Below are positions 18,001 to 27,679 of a DNA stretch of 39,090 nucleotides, piece by piece. The notes under the pieces were generated by a model. That model was not told the origin of the DNA. It worked only from the letters and a program-made list of their open reading frames with translations, and made no database searches. Every line of letters starts with the position of its first letter. The stretch's first letter is position 1. A program made the translations under genes and the position numbers. This DNA is from Nanobdellota archaeon (GTDB taxonomy: Archaea; Nanobdellota; Nanobdellia; Pacearchaeales; GW2011-AR1). The stretch covers positions 1-39,090 of the forward strand of contig DAOWGX010000017.1 of the NCBI GenBank assembly GCA_030641715.1. Direction: 5' to 3'.

Positions 18001-18383
18001 AGTTTAACGTAAATAACGAATCTCACGAATTAAAAGTTGATGATGTAGGGGATAAAATGGTTACGATTACAATTTCGAGCGAGCCGCAGACTTTTGATTT
18101 GGGTGTTAATGAAACTAAGAAGTTGGATTTGGATAGCGACGGGTTTTATGATTTGGAAGTTTTTTTGAGAAGTATAAGTGGGTTTTCTTATTGGAGGAAG
18201 GCGAATTTGGTTGTTAGATTGGTTAGGGCAGAAGTTCCCTCCGAAGAGATTACGGAAAAGGAAGGGGGGCAAAAAATAATAGAAAATGTTATTGTCGAGG
18301 AATCTAATTTATGGTTGTGGGTTGTTTTGGGGTCGGGTTTTGTTTTGGTTGTTCTTCTGATTTTTAGAAAAAAGAAGAAATAA
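15094..18383 (+). CDS. Large surface/secreted protein: LamG domain, Ig-like region, parallel beta-helix-like region, C-terminal TM anchor; start interrupted by a G10 frameshift
   Basis: ORF track gives 15129-18383 from TTG. LamG motif AGYFDGDGDYVDLTDINLNEWTWTSWIY, repetitive beta-helix-like segment, C-terminal TM LWLWVVLGSGFVLVVLLIFRKKKK. ATG 15094, ~26 bp from TTTAAATA, joins the body only if the G tract is 8 or 11 long. Confidence 0.85.
15131..15140 (+). repeat. G10 homopolymer near the 5' end of the LamG/beta-helix gene
   Basis: AAATT-GGGGGGGGGG-CGAAGGGAT. Confidence 0.95.
15771..15824 (+). repeat. 18-bp in-frame tandem repeat (GCTGGTTATTTTGGTAGG x2 plus a diverged third copy)
   Basis: Encodes AGYFGR-AGYFGR-AGYFDG at the LamG strand motif. 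Confidence 0.9.
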
Positions 18384-18488
18384 TTTAATCAGAAACACTT
18401 AACTCCCTAGAGATGCCTACCGGGTAAAAACCCTGGTTTTTAAGAGCCTAACCAAAACCCTTTTAAACCAAATTCCGCCAATATATCT

Positions 18489-18743
18489 ATGGAAATCAAA
18501 ATCATAAAAGACGAAAAGAACGAACTCGATATCGAAGTGGGTAGTCTGACAATCGTCGAAGTTCTTAGAGTTTATTTGAACAAGCAAGGCGCAAAATTGG
18601 CGGCTTGGAAACGAGATCATCCAACAAAGAATCCTATTTTGCACATTGAGGGAGACAATCCGAAGAAGCTTTTGAAGGGTGCGATTGCAACACTTGAGAA
18701 AGAAATCGATAACGCGGTGGACGAGTTTAAGAAGCTTAAATAA
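18489..18743 (+). CDS. rpoL: DNA-directed RNA polymerase subunit L
   Basis: MEIKIIKDEKNELDIEVG...HPTKNPILHIEGDNPKKLLKGAI, characteristic RpoL (Rpb11-like). Confidence 0.93.
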   Translation: MEIKIIKDEKNELDIEVGSLTIVEVLRVYLNKQGAKLAAWKRDHPTKNPILHIEGDNPKKLLKGAIATLEKEIDNAVDEFKKLK

Positions 18744-18745
18744 TT

Positions 18746-18955
18746 CTAGTCAACCCACTTAACCCCTTCAAACTTATGTTTCGTAGAAATTAAAATTAAA
18801 TCAATTACATACCAAACACCAAATCCCCCGAATGTAATCAACTTCAAAATTCCAGTCCCAACCTTGCCCATCATAAACCTATCAACACCAAGTTGTCCAA
18901 AAACCGCAGACATAACCAAAATTACAACCCAATTAACACGCCTCTCTTTCACCAT
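18746..18955 (-). CDS. TM2 domain-containing protein
   Basis: VFGQLGVDRFMMGKVGTGILKLITFGGFGVWYVIDLILI is a TM2 domain signature. Confidence 0.9.
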   Translation of the reverse strand: MVKERRVNWVVILVMSAVFGQLGVDRFMMGKVGTGILKLITFGGFGVWYVIDLILISTKHKFEGVKWVD

Positions 18956-19014
18956 GTAGCTTTATGTTTTCAAACTATATAAATCCTTTTAACCGCTGAA
19001 GGGTTTAAATAATT

Positions 19015-19749
19015 ATGGCAACAAAAATTTCCACGGGTTCATTCGACCTAAACAAATTTCTCGACGGAGGATACGAATCCGACATCATCACAACACTCTA
19101 CGGTCCCGGAGGTTCCGGAAAATCAAACTTCGGAATAATCGTCGCGACGTCGCAAGCACGAAAAGGAAACAAGGTAATCTTCATGGACACCGAAGGCGGT
19201 TTCTCTTCCGACAGGTTCAAGCAGGTTCATCGTGGAACTAGAGACGAAATTGAAAGTTCATTGCAAAATATTTTACTTCTGAAACCGACTTCTTTCATAG
19301 AACAAGAAAAAGATTTTCTAAAATTGTTGACTCATGTAAAAAAGGGTGATGTGTCTTTGATTATTATAGATAGTATAGCGATGCTTTACCGACTTGAGTT
19401 AGGGGATGCAATAACTTCAAAAGATAATGAGAAAATTTCCGAGGTAAATCGAAAACTCGCGAAGCAATTAAGGTCGCTAAACGAGATTGCAAGAAAACAA
19501 AACCTTCCTGTTATTGTTACGAATCAGGTTTATTCTACGTTTGCCCAAAACGACGACGACCAAAACTTCGAAAGAAAAGTTTCTATGGTCGGGGGCGACC
19601 TCCTAAAATATTGGAGCAAATGTCTGATTGAACTTCAGGATTTTAGGGGGAAAAAGAAAATCGTTTTGAGAAAACATCGGAGTTTGCCTGTTAAGGAGTT
19701 GGCGTTTGAGATTATTAACGAGGGGATTCGGAAGAGGGGGTTGTTTTAA
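19015..19749 (+). CDS. radB: DNA repair and recombination protein RadB
   Basis: RecA-fold Walker A TTLYGPGGSGKSNFGI, LIIIDSIAMLYRLEL, ~244 aa lacking the RadA N-terminal domain. Confidence 0.93.
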   Translation: MATKISTGSFDLNKFLDGGYESDIITTLYGPGGSGKSNFGIIVATSQARKGNKVIFMDTEGGFSSDRFKQVHRGTRDEIESSLQNILLLKPTSFIEQEKDFLKLLTHVKKGDVSLIIIDSIAMLYRLELGDAITSKDNEKISEVNRKLAKQLRSLNEIARKQNLPVIVTNQVYSTFAQNDDDQNFERKVSMVGGDLLKYWSKCLIELQDFRGKKKIVLRKHRSLPVKELAFEIINEGIRKRGLF

Positions 19750-20528
19750 ACATTCGGAATTTCCATAGGAGAAACAGACTTTGTAACGACTTCTAATTTT
19801 TGATTTTTTAGATAATGACGAACTGCTTCATCCCCTACAATTAGTGAACGGTGAGGCTCAGAATCATACGTTATAGTCCCTCCAAATCTTCGTTCAGTAT
19901 TTCTTGGAGAAAATATATCAATATAAATTCCATCAAACTTATTCTGTTCAAATGTGGTGCGTATTGTTTTTTGTATCGCTTCTGCCAGTTTTGTTGACCC
20001 ATCATCCAAGTTATAAATAAAATCATTTAACAATATCTCTTTTTGGGAGCCTTTCCACCCCTTACTTTCCTTAAAAATTTTTAAATTATCAGTAAGCGTT
20101 TTCACCAATCTGTTTGGCATCTCAATAGAATACGCATCTTGTTGTAATCTTCCTAAAGAGATACTCCTTTCTTCATATCCTTCCATCCCACCAGGGGTAG
20201 TCTCCCCGTTGTGACCCATACAATTCTCTAAGATTAATTGATTACCATATTTTGAAAAGTTAGTAAAAAATTTCTTAATACCTTCGATTTTTCCATTAGC
20301 CCTAGAACCATAATGATAAAACGCATAATCTAGAATCTTATCCTCTAATTGTACTCCTTTGTCCATCAACTCTTGAGCGTACTCCACCGATTCATTTAAT
20401 CTTACGCCAGAAGACTTGAGCATGTCTTTAAGGAGGTCTATCTCTCGAAATTTTTTTGAAATTATCAAATTTTCATCAAAAATAGCCTTAACCCTTCCGG
20501 CTAAATCTTCGGAATCATTTATTGCCAT
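19746..20528 (-). CDS. Hypothetical protein, 260 aa
   Basis: Long ORF convergent with radB (4-bp overlap at 3' ends); no family recognised. Confidence 0.65.
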   Translation of the reverse strand: MAINDSEDLAGRVKAIFDENLIISKKFREIDLLKDMLKSSGVRLNESVEYAQELMDKGVQLEDKILDYAFYHYGSRANGKIEGIKKFFTNFSKYGNQLILENCMGHNGETTPGGMEGYEERSISLGRLQQDAYSIEMPNRLVKTLTDNLKIFKESKGWKGSQKEILLNDFIYNLDDGSTKLAEAIQKTIRTTFEQNKFDGIYIDIFSPRNTERRFGGTITYDSEPHRSLIVGDEAVRHYLKNQKLEVVTKSVSPMEIPNV

Positions 20529-20635
20529 TCAATCTAAACCTTCATTATCTTTATAAGAATTATTGTACCTCACTTTTTTATTATATTATTATAAATCACA
20601 CATTTATTTTTAAATAAAACACCCCTTTATTCTTC

Positions 20636-21082
20636 ATGAAAGATGGGAACTACTCTGCAAGACTTAATGACCGATTAGATGATTTTATAGAAATGAGGAA
20701 AATTTATACAAACCTAAGGGGGAAAAATTTAGATCTTTTTACTGTAAGTGGCAGACTTATAGCATTGCCCGATGCAGAGCGGGAACCACATAAATATTCA
20801 AGAGACTACCTTGTTATGAATGAAAAAGATTGGGAAAGATATTCTAAAATACTCAAGAAAACGACAGTAGCCGAAACACTTGCAAAAAGAGATTATTCTG
20901 ATAGGAACAAATCAGAGGAGGATTTAATTAGGGAAGGAATGGATCTTGCCAAAATGTTATTAGAAAGTAATGCTGAATCTGGAAGACCTGTGAAAAAATT
21001 TACTCATGATATATGTTGCACTTTTGGATTACAAGCACTAAAGGAAGCCGTAGCCGGAGGACTCCCCCTAATTGAATCTTAG
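20636..21082 (+). CDS. Hypothetical protein, 148 aa
   Basis: ORF divergent from 19746-20528 across an AT-rich intergenic promoter region; no family recognised. Confidence 0.6.
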   Translation: MKDGNYSARLNDRLDDFIEMRKIYTNLRGKNLDLFTVSGRLIALPDAEREPHKYSRDYLVMNEKDWERYSKILKKTTVAETLAKRDYSDRNKSEEDLIREGMDLAKMLLESNAESGRPVKKFTHDICCTFGLQALKEAVAGGLPLIES

Positions 21083-21084
21083 AT

Positions 21085-23292
21085 TTATGTTGATTTCTTC
21101 TTACGCTTTTTCTTAGGTTTAGTTTCCTTACTATGATCAACAACTTTCCCGTCGACAATCTCAACCTCACCACTCGCTAACTTCGCCTTAAACTCCGCCT
21201 TCTTCTTCATCGCCTCCTCATTAGTTTTACATTCAGGATTAAAACAAAACTTCCAGGGCGCTCTTCCCTTTTGAAAACTCATAACCATCGGAAATCCGCA
21301 TTCCCCACATACTTCTAAAGCGCCATCTTCCTTCCCAACCTCCTCAGCCGCCTTCTTCGACAACCGTGCTGGCTTCATCATCCCCCTCGGTGGCAAAGAA
21401 TAAATCGTCTTACATTCAGGATAAGCATCACACGAAACAAAATACCTCGAGAATCTTTTACCATACATCACTCTCAACTTCCCTTTATGACAAACCGGAC
21501 ATTTCGACATAGTATTCGCTTCCTTCTCTTGCTCCCAGACAATAGCATTAGCATCAGCCAAACTCTTCCCCATCGCATCTAAATTTTTACTCATGTCTTT
21601 AGCAATCTTACTAACAGCTTCTTTAGCTTCCCCCAAAATTACTTCTTCTTTCTCCTTAAAATTTCCTTTAGCAACCTCAATTTTCTCCAATTCCTTAGTC
21701 ATCTTTTTAGTCAATTTCTCATCCAAGATAATCGGAGAATACTTCTCCAAAGTCTCGACCATCCTCATTCCCAATTCTGTAACTTCAATACTCCTCTCCC
21801 GAGCATAACCTCTTGAATAAAGAGTTTCAACAATTGCAGATCTAGTAGCTTTCGTTCCCAGCCCTCTTTTTTCCAACTCCTTAACTAGGGATGCTGCTGA
21901 GTACCGTCGAGGAGGTTGTGTCTCCTTTTCCTCCGTCCGAATTTCCAACACGTCGACATCTCCTTCTATCGTCGGAACTTTTGACTCTTTAATCGAACTT
22001 GGATAAACATTCATCCAGCCCCTGTCCTTAATCTGCACGCCTTTCGCTCCAAAATCCAAACCACTAACAACAACTTTGATCCTTTTGTTCTCAACTTTCG
22101 CCACATCACAAAAACACGAGATAAATCTCTTAACAATTAAATCATAAATTTTCTTATCAACTTCCGAGATCTTTTTAATTTCGCCGGTGGGATAGATCGC
22201 GGGATGTGCCGGATCATTTTTCTTTCCCTCCGTCGGATTCTTGTTCATAGCATACTTAACCTGTGAAGTATATTTCTTCAACATTTTAAGAATTTTATCA
22301 TAGCCAATATCTTTAGGATATTTTTGACTCGAAGTTCGTGGATACGAAATCATCCCCGCAAGGTAAAGACTTTGTGCACTTTTTAGGGTTTGTGTGGGGG
22401 TAGACCCGTGATACCTATAAGCCTCCGTCTGTAACGTGGTCAAATCAAACGGAATAGGTGCCGCAACATTCTCATCTTTTACTGTCGTTGTAGCATCTCC
22501 TTTCTTCCCCTGCAGATGCTTAAACTTCAAAAGTTCCCCTTCATTAAAAATATCTTTCGGATGCTTAACCTCCACCTTCTGATTCTTAATATCCTTAACT
22601 TGCAAAAAAATCTGCCAATAAGGCTCTGACTTAAACTCTCCAATCTCTTTCTCCCTATCCGCAATAATCTTCAAAGCAGGACCCTGCACTCTTCCAATAG
22701 ACAAAATTCTGAACGTCCCCGTAGAAGACAACGCCTTCATCAAACCCCTCGACAAATTAATCCCATAAAACCAATCAATATAATGTCGTGTCTCTCCCGC
22801 AATCGCAGCACCCCAATTCAGCGTCGGCATCAGGTTCTTAAAACTCTCATCGAGTGCCCCCTTAGTCAAAGACGAAAACTTCATTCTTTTCGCATCCTTT
22901 TTCTTACAGATAAATCTCACAACGTTCCAACCAATAACTTCTCCCTCGACATCAAAGTCCGTCGCTACAATGAACTCGTCCGCCCCCTTCGCCAACTTCT
23001 TCAGCGTCGTCAAATACTTCTTTGTAAAAGCACCTCGCCCCTTCTGATGTGCTGGTTGCCAGTCGACCTCAAAATTCGGAAACGGTCCCCTTTTAGCAAT
23101 CTGTTGAATCCCAAACAAATGACCTACTGCACATCCAACGATATATTTTCGAGGACCTTCATAAAATTCATAATAAGCGACATTGTCTTTTGTTGTAATT
23201 TTCTCGTCGGTTGCATCACTCAAAGCTGCTGCAATTTTGGCAGCTGCAGCTGGTTTCTCTGTGATAATTAGTGTTGCTTTTTCTTTTGCCAT
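21085..23292 (-). CDS. topA: DNA topoisomerase I (type IA) with C-terminal zinc fingers
   Basis: TLIITEKPAAAAKIA, FIVATDFDVEGEVIGWN, GMISYPRTSSQKYP (catalytic Tyr), CPVCHKGKL and CGECGFPMV zinc motifs. Confidence 0.96.
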   Translation of the reverse strand: MAKEKATLIITEKPAAAAKIAAALSDATDEKITTKDNVAYYEFYEGPRKYIVGCAVGHLFGIQQIAKRGPFPNFEVDWQPAHQKGRGAFTKKYLTTLKKLAKGADEFIVATDFDVEGEVIGWNVVRFICKKKDAKRMKFSSLTKGALDESFKNLMPTLNWGAAIAGETRHYIDWFYGINLSRGLMKALSSTGTFRILSIGRVQGPALKIIADREKEIGEFKSEPYWQIFLQVKDIKNQKVEVKHPKDIFNEGELLKFKHLQGKKGDATTTVKDENVAAPIPFDLTTLQTEAYRYHGSTPTQTLKSAQSLYLAGMISYPRTSSQKYPKDIGYDKILKMLKKYTSQVKYAMNKNPTEGKKNDPAHPAIYPTGEIKKISEVDKKIYDLIVKRFISCFCDVAKVENKRIKVVVSGLDFGAKGVQIKDRGWMNVYPSSIKESKVPTIEGDVDVLEIRTEEKETQPPRRYSAASLVKELEKRGLGTKATRSAIVETLYSRGYARERSIEVTELGMRMVETLEKYSPIILDEKLTKKMTKELEKIEVAKGNFKEKEEVILGEAKEAVSKIAKDMSKNLDAMGKSLADANAIVWEQEKEANTMSKCPVCHKGKLRVMYGKRFSRYFVSCDAYPECKTIYSLPPRGMMKPARLSKKAAEEVGKEDGALEVCGECGFPMVMSFQKGRAPWKFCFNPECKTNEEAMKKKAEFKAKLASGEVEIVDGKVVDHSKETKPKKKRKKKST

Positions 23293-23405
23293 AACTAGGT
23301 ACTGTCCGGAAGGCTTTTAATATTTTCTAATTTAGATATTAGTGAAACACAAAAAACAAACTTATTTAAATCAATAAACATTCTAACCACTAGAGAGATT
23401 AAACT

Positions 23406-24167
23406 ATGAAAATTAAAATTAAACATCTTTTGTTTTTAGCAATCCTAGTATCTTTTTTATCATCTTACTTTTTCCCCGGAGTTGGGGACGATGTTATGGT
23501 TCAAAACTCGATAACATTCATCGGAATTCTTTTCGGTATAATCGTCGGATTTTTCATCGCAGATTTATATTCAAGATATCAAGGGATAAGGAGTAATGCC
23601 GGAACGGATTCCAGTTGTTTGTCTACTTTCTACTTCTTTGCGACAATTTTAGCAAGTGAAACCAAAAATAAAAAATGGTTAGGTGACGTAGAAAAAAGAG
23701 TTCACAATTACGTTAACAAATTTATGCCACTTCCTTGGGAAAGATATTCTGAAACGGAAAAAGAATTTGCCGATTTAGGAAAGTCTCTTAAAGAATTAAA
23801 ATATTCTGGAGAAAAAGCGAACGAAACTTATTCGAATATTTTAAATGTGTATAATCAACATTCCGAAGCGAGAGAAAAATTAGTTATGTTCGGGAAAGAC
23901 AAACTTTCCTGGGGAGAATGGCTGATTACTTTCTTTTTAGGAGGTCTATTGTTGGCTTCGTTATTCTATGTTAAAAACACTTCGTTAGTATCTATATTGT
24001 TTACAGGGGCAATTACCTCCGCAATCCTCCTCCTATTTATGGTTTTAAGAGACTTAAACAATCTTAATTTTGGGGAGAATATAGTTTCGATAGAACCCTA
24101 CGAAAGAGTTTTAGATGCTATCGGGAAGCCAAGATACTATAGTACTAAAAGAAGGGTAGTGGTTTAA
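23406..24167 (+). CDS. Integral membrane protein (DUF4239-like topology)
   Basis: Four predicted TM segments in a 2+2 arrangement around a soluble central region; family assignment tentative. Confidence 0.6.
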   Translation: MKIKIKHLLFLAILVSFLSSYFFPGVGDDVMVQNSITFIGILFGIIVGFFIADLYSRYQGIRSNAGTDSSCLSTFYFFATILASETKNKKWLGDVEKRVHNYVNKFMPLPWERYSETEKEFADLGKSLKELKYSGEKANETYSNILNVYNQHSEAREKLVMFGKDKLSWGEWLITFFLGGLLLASLFYVKNTSLVSILFTGAITSAILLLFMVLRDLNNLNFGENIVSIEPYERVLDAIGKPRYYSTKRRVVV

Positions 24168-24232
24168 TTTCTGGTATTTTCTTTTCAAGAAATTAGACTT
24201 TCAGAATGTTAAACGTAATTGATTGCGAGATC

Positions 24233-24529
24233 CTATCTAAAAAGATATACCGACAGTAAACGAGTACATTCGCACGGAGTTCTCAAATGGTTTTTTCGAA
24301 TATCTCTGGGAATATATCCTCGAGAATTTTTAATTTTAATTAATGTCTCATATTTTCTTGTCCTTCTTTTCCAAGTTTCCGTGAAATACCTCTTGAAAGA
24401 GAGTCGCTCATATCTATCAGGCACTAGTCTGGACCTCAAAGTATACAAACATGCATCTGGAATAGTAGCCCAATTAATTAACATCTTCTCAACAAGTGTT
24501 GCTCGAGGTTTAGTCTTGACAATCGGCAT
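24233..24529 (-). CDS. Small basic hypothetical protein, 98 aa (tentative)
   Basis: ORF with GGGAG just upstream of ATG 24529; competes with an antisense ORF 24219-24533(+). Coding status uncertain. Confidence 0.3.
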   Translation of the reverse strand: MPIVKTKPRATLVEKMLINWATIPDACLYTLRSRLVPDRYERLSFKRYFTETWKRRTRKYETLIKIKNSRGYIPRDIRKNHLRTPCECTRLLSVYLFR

Positions 24530-24618
24530 CTGATTCTCCCGTTATCGAAATCGCTATTTTCATAGATTCTCATAAAATGATTATATTTAATAAACTTACT
24601 AAATCCTCTTCCTAACAA

Positions 24619-25227
24619 TTAAATCTCCAAAATCTTCCCACGTCGGCCGACCTGCATAACTTTCGTCTTCCCGATCTTATCCTCAATCCCTTCGCCTTCA
24701 TGAATATGTGCGGCAATTAACAAATCAGGTTTAAAATCTTTCACCGCTTTTCTCAAAATTTCATCGCCAGAAATTCCGGAAAATTCCGCCTTAGTTCCCT
24801 TCGCATGCAGATGCGAAACCAAAACTTTCTTCTTTGTTTTCATACGCCCAAAATTCATTTTTATGTTCTCTAGGTCTCCCTCATCTAAACTTAATTTCCA
24901 ATTCGGACTTCCAATTCCAGTAATCCCAATACCCTTGTAAGTCACATAATAATTATGAATACTTTTCCCTTCTCGTGCCAACATCGCACACTCCTCGTTA
25001 AAATCACAATTTCCCGGAACAAAAACAATCTTCTGTCCCTCTTTTCTAAACGGTTCCAAAATCCCTGGCTCACCCTCGCTGTATCCATAAACATCTCCTG
25101 CAAGAACAACTAAATCTACCTTTCCTTTTTTCGCTTTCTTCGACAATTTTTTCGCTATATTCACATCCCCATGCAAATCCGCCGCTGCCAAAATCTTTAA
25201 CTTCGCCATAGAGTATTCAATCAACAC
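24619..25227 (-). CDS. Metallophosphoesterase
   Basis: KILAAADLHGDVNIAKKL, LVVLAGDVYG, VPGNCDF, VSHLHAKGTK, IAAHIHEGEG calcineurin-like motifs. Confidence 0.9.
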   Translation of the reverse strand: MLIEYSMAKLKILAAADLHGDVNIAKKLSKKAKKGKVDLVVLAGDVYGYSEGEPGILEPFRKEGQKIVFVPGNCDFNEECAMLAREGKSIHNYYVTYKGIGITGIGSPNWKLSLDEGDLENIKMNFGRMKTKKKVLVSHLHAKGTKAEFSGISGDEILRKAVKDFKPDLLIAAHIHEGEGIEDKIGKTKVMQVGRRGKILEI

Positions 25228-25257
25228 TTTTTTAAATAACTTCCCGTTTCAATTATT

Positions 25258-27642
25258 ATGCTAAAATTATCCGAAATAAAAAATTGGAATGTTGAAATAG
25301 AAAAAGAAATAACACGAAACTGGAAAGAGTCAGAGCTTTTCGCTTTCAATCCAAAAACGAAAAAGAAAATCTACTCCATCGATACACCCCCCCCTTACAT
25401 TAACTCTCCAATTCATATGGGACACGCTGTAACTTACTGCTTTATGGATTTTTTCGCGCGATACCGGCGAATGAAAGGAGAAGAAGTTTTGTTTCCATTA
25501 GGCTTAGATCGAAATGGACTTCCAATTGAGATGGCGACCGAGAAAAAATTTAAAATCTCGCCATTTAAAGCAGGTAGAGAAAAATTCACAGAATACTGTA
25601 AAAAACTCTTAAATGAAGCATCAACAGAATCAATCGATTCATTTGCAAGATTAGGAATCTCATTTTCATCCTATAAAGAAGACGATACAATAGGCTCTGT
25701 CTACAACACCGACTCTCCGGAATACCGAACCCTGACCCAATCAACTTTCATCGAACTTTACAAAAAAGGACTAATTTACGAAGCATCACGAATCAACAAT
25801 TGGGACCCAAAACTCAGAACCACCCTCGCTGACTCCGAAATTAATTACGAAGAAATCCAATCTACGTTCAATGATATTAAATGGGCTGTCAAGGAAACCG
25901 ACGAGGAAATCGTAATCGGGACAACGCGACCAGAATTAATCGCAACCTGTGGAATGGTTATCTACAATCCTGAAGACGAAAGATACAAGCATCTCGAAGG
26001 TAAAACTGCGATTTCTCCAATCTTCAACGAAGAAATTCTAATCAAGGCACACCCCCTTGCACAGATTGACAAAGGAACTGGATTGGCTATGATGTGTTCT
26101 GCAGGAGATTTGTCAGACATCCAGTTTTTCAGAGAAATGAAACTAACCCCCAGAATCGCAATTGGGCAAGATGGGAGGATGAACGAGAAAGCCGGAGTTC
26201 TCGAGGGTTTGAAAGTTAAAGAAGCAAGGGGGAAAATTATCGAACTCATTAAAGAAAAAGGCTTACTCATTAAACAGGAACAAATTATACATAGAACTCC
26301 AATCTCTGAAAGATCAAAAGCCGAAATAGAATTTATTGAAATGCCTGAGTTTTATTTAAAACAAAGGGATTTCAAAAGAGATATAAAAAAAATAATCAAA
26401 GATGTAAATTTTTATCCTAGAAGTTCAAAGAAAATCTTAGATAGTTGGATTGATTCCGTTTCAATCGATTGGCCAATTTCACGACGACGATACTATGCAA
26501 CTCCGATTCCTTTATGGTATTCCGAAAATCTGATTGCTTTAGCTCCGCAAGGAACTTATACAGAACCTTGGAAACAAAACCCTCCAAAAGAATCCGAAGT
26601 TCTCGATGTAAAAACAAAAAAAGTTTTAGGAACTGTCGCAGATTATCCGAAAAATAAATGGATCGGTGAAGAGAGAGTTCTAGATACTTGGTTTGATTCT
26701 TCAATCTCCGAATTGAATATGTTAAAATACAAATCTGACGACGAGTTTTTTAAAAAATCGTATCCTGCAACACTTAGACCTCAAGGAAAAGAAATCGTCC
26801 GAACTTGGTTATACTACACAATTCTAAGAGGATTTTTAGAAACCGGAAAACCTTGTTTTAAAGATACTTGGATTCATCAACATATCCTCGACGGCAACGG
26901 ACGAAAAATGTCAAAGTCCTCAGGAAATGTAATAGACCCGCAATTAATCTTAAATGAAGACGGAGCCGAAGCATTAAGATTCTGGGCAGCGACGGAAGGT
27001 GATTTATCTAAGGGAGATTTTGTTTGCTCACGAGAAAAAATACGGGCAGAAAGAAAATCTTTAAATAAATTATTAAACATTTCACGTTTTGTAATGATGT
27101 TTGAAAAGCCAAAGACAAAGCCAAAACTGACCTCGCTAGATACTTTGATGATAAATTATATCGAAGGACTAACTGCTTTATGTGACAAGTCTTACGAAGT
27201 CTACGATTTCAATCACCCCGCACAAGAATTAAGAAACTTTCTCTGGGAAATTTTTGCTTCAAATTATATTGAACTTGTGAAAAATCGAACCTACAATGAA
27301 GAAGAGAAATTTACGGAAGAAGAATCAGCTTCAGCGAGGTACACACTTCATTTTCTCCTCGAGAGATTGCTAATTTTACTATATCCCGTCATCCCCCAGA
27401 TAACTACCACTATTGCATGTGAAAAGGGAACAGATTTGTTAACGATGGGATGGCCTAAGGCAAAAAAAACGAAATTTAAGGAAGATGAGGGACTTATTAA
27501 AAGATTAACTGATTTCAATAGCATGGTTTGGAAAGCAAAAAAAGAATTGGGAATCTCACTAAGAGAACCCCTAAAAGATATCGAGATTCCAAAAGAATTG
27601 CAATCATTCAAGAAAGACTTGAAAGCGTGTCATAAAATATGA
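25258..27642 (+). CDS. valS: Valyl-tRNA synthetase
   Basis: SIDTPPPYINSPIHMGHAVTY (HIGH-like), KMSKSSGNVIDP, GTTRPELIATCG editing domain, GTGLAMMCSAGD as in archaeal ValRS. Confidence 0.88.
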   Translation: MLKLSEIKNWNVEIEKEITRNWKESELFAFNPKTKKKIYSIDTPPPYINSPIHMGHAVTYCFMDFFARYRRMKGEEVLFPLGLDRNGLPIEMATEKKFKISPFKAGREKFTEYCKKLLNEASTESIDSFARLGISFSSYKEDDTIGSVYNTDSPEYRTLTQSTFIELYKKGLIYEASRINNWDPKLRTTLADSEINYEEIQSTFNDIKWAVKETDEEIVIGTTRPELIATCGMVIYNPEDERYKHLEGKTAISPIFNEEILIKAHPLAQIDKGTGLAMMCSAGDLSDIQFFREMKLTPRIAIGQDGRMNEKAGVLEGLKVKEARGKIIELIKEKGLLIKQEQIIHRTPISERSKAEIEFIEMPEFYLKQRDFKRDIKKIIKDVNFYPRSSKKILDSWIDSVSIDWPISRRRYYATPIPLWYSENLIALAPQGTYTEPWKQNPPKESEVLDVKTKKVLGTVADYPKNKWIGEERVLDTWFDSSISELNMLKYKSDDEFFKKSYPATLRPQGKEIVRTWLYYTILRGFLETGKPCFKDTWIHQHILDGNGRKMSKSSGNVIDPQLILNEDGAEALRFWAATEGDLSKGDFVCSREKIRAERKSLNKLLNISRFVMMFEKPKTKPKLTSLDTLMINYIEGLTALCDKSYEVYDFNHPAQELRNFLWEIFASNYIELVKNRTYNEEEKFTEEESASARYTLHFLLERLLILLYPVIPQITTTIACEKGTDLLTMGWPKAKKTKFKEDEGLIKRLTDFNSMVWKAKKELGISLREPLKDIEIPKELQSFKKDLKACHKI

Positions 27643-27679
27643 CACAAAACTCTATAAATAAAATCTCTCATATCTAACC

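Noticed and set aside
18417-18470. Hairpin-like ACCGGGT...ACCCTGGT after the LamG/beta-helix gene as a structured RNA
   Set aside because: Short and imperfect; could be a terminator fragment but evidence is too weak to annotate.
22783-23271. 162-aa plus-strand ORF with several Cys
   Set aside because: Antisense shadow of the topA 5' region; no promoter or family evidence.
25385-25394. C8 run in valS as another slippage switch
   Set aside because: Encodes the conserved TPPP segment of the HIGH region (ACA CCC CCC CCT) in an essential gene and is in frame; most likely ordinary codon choice.
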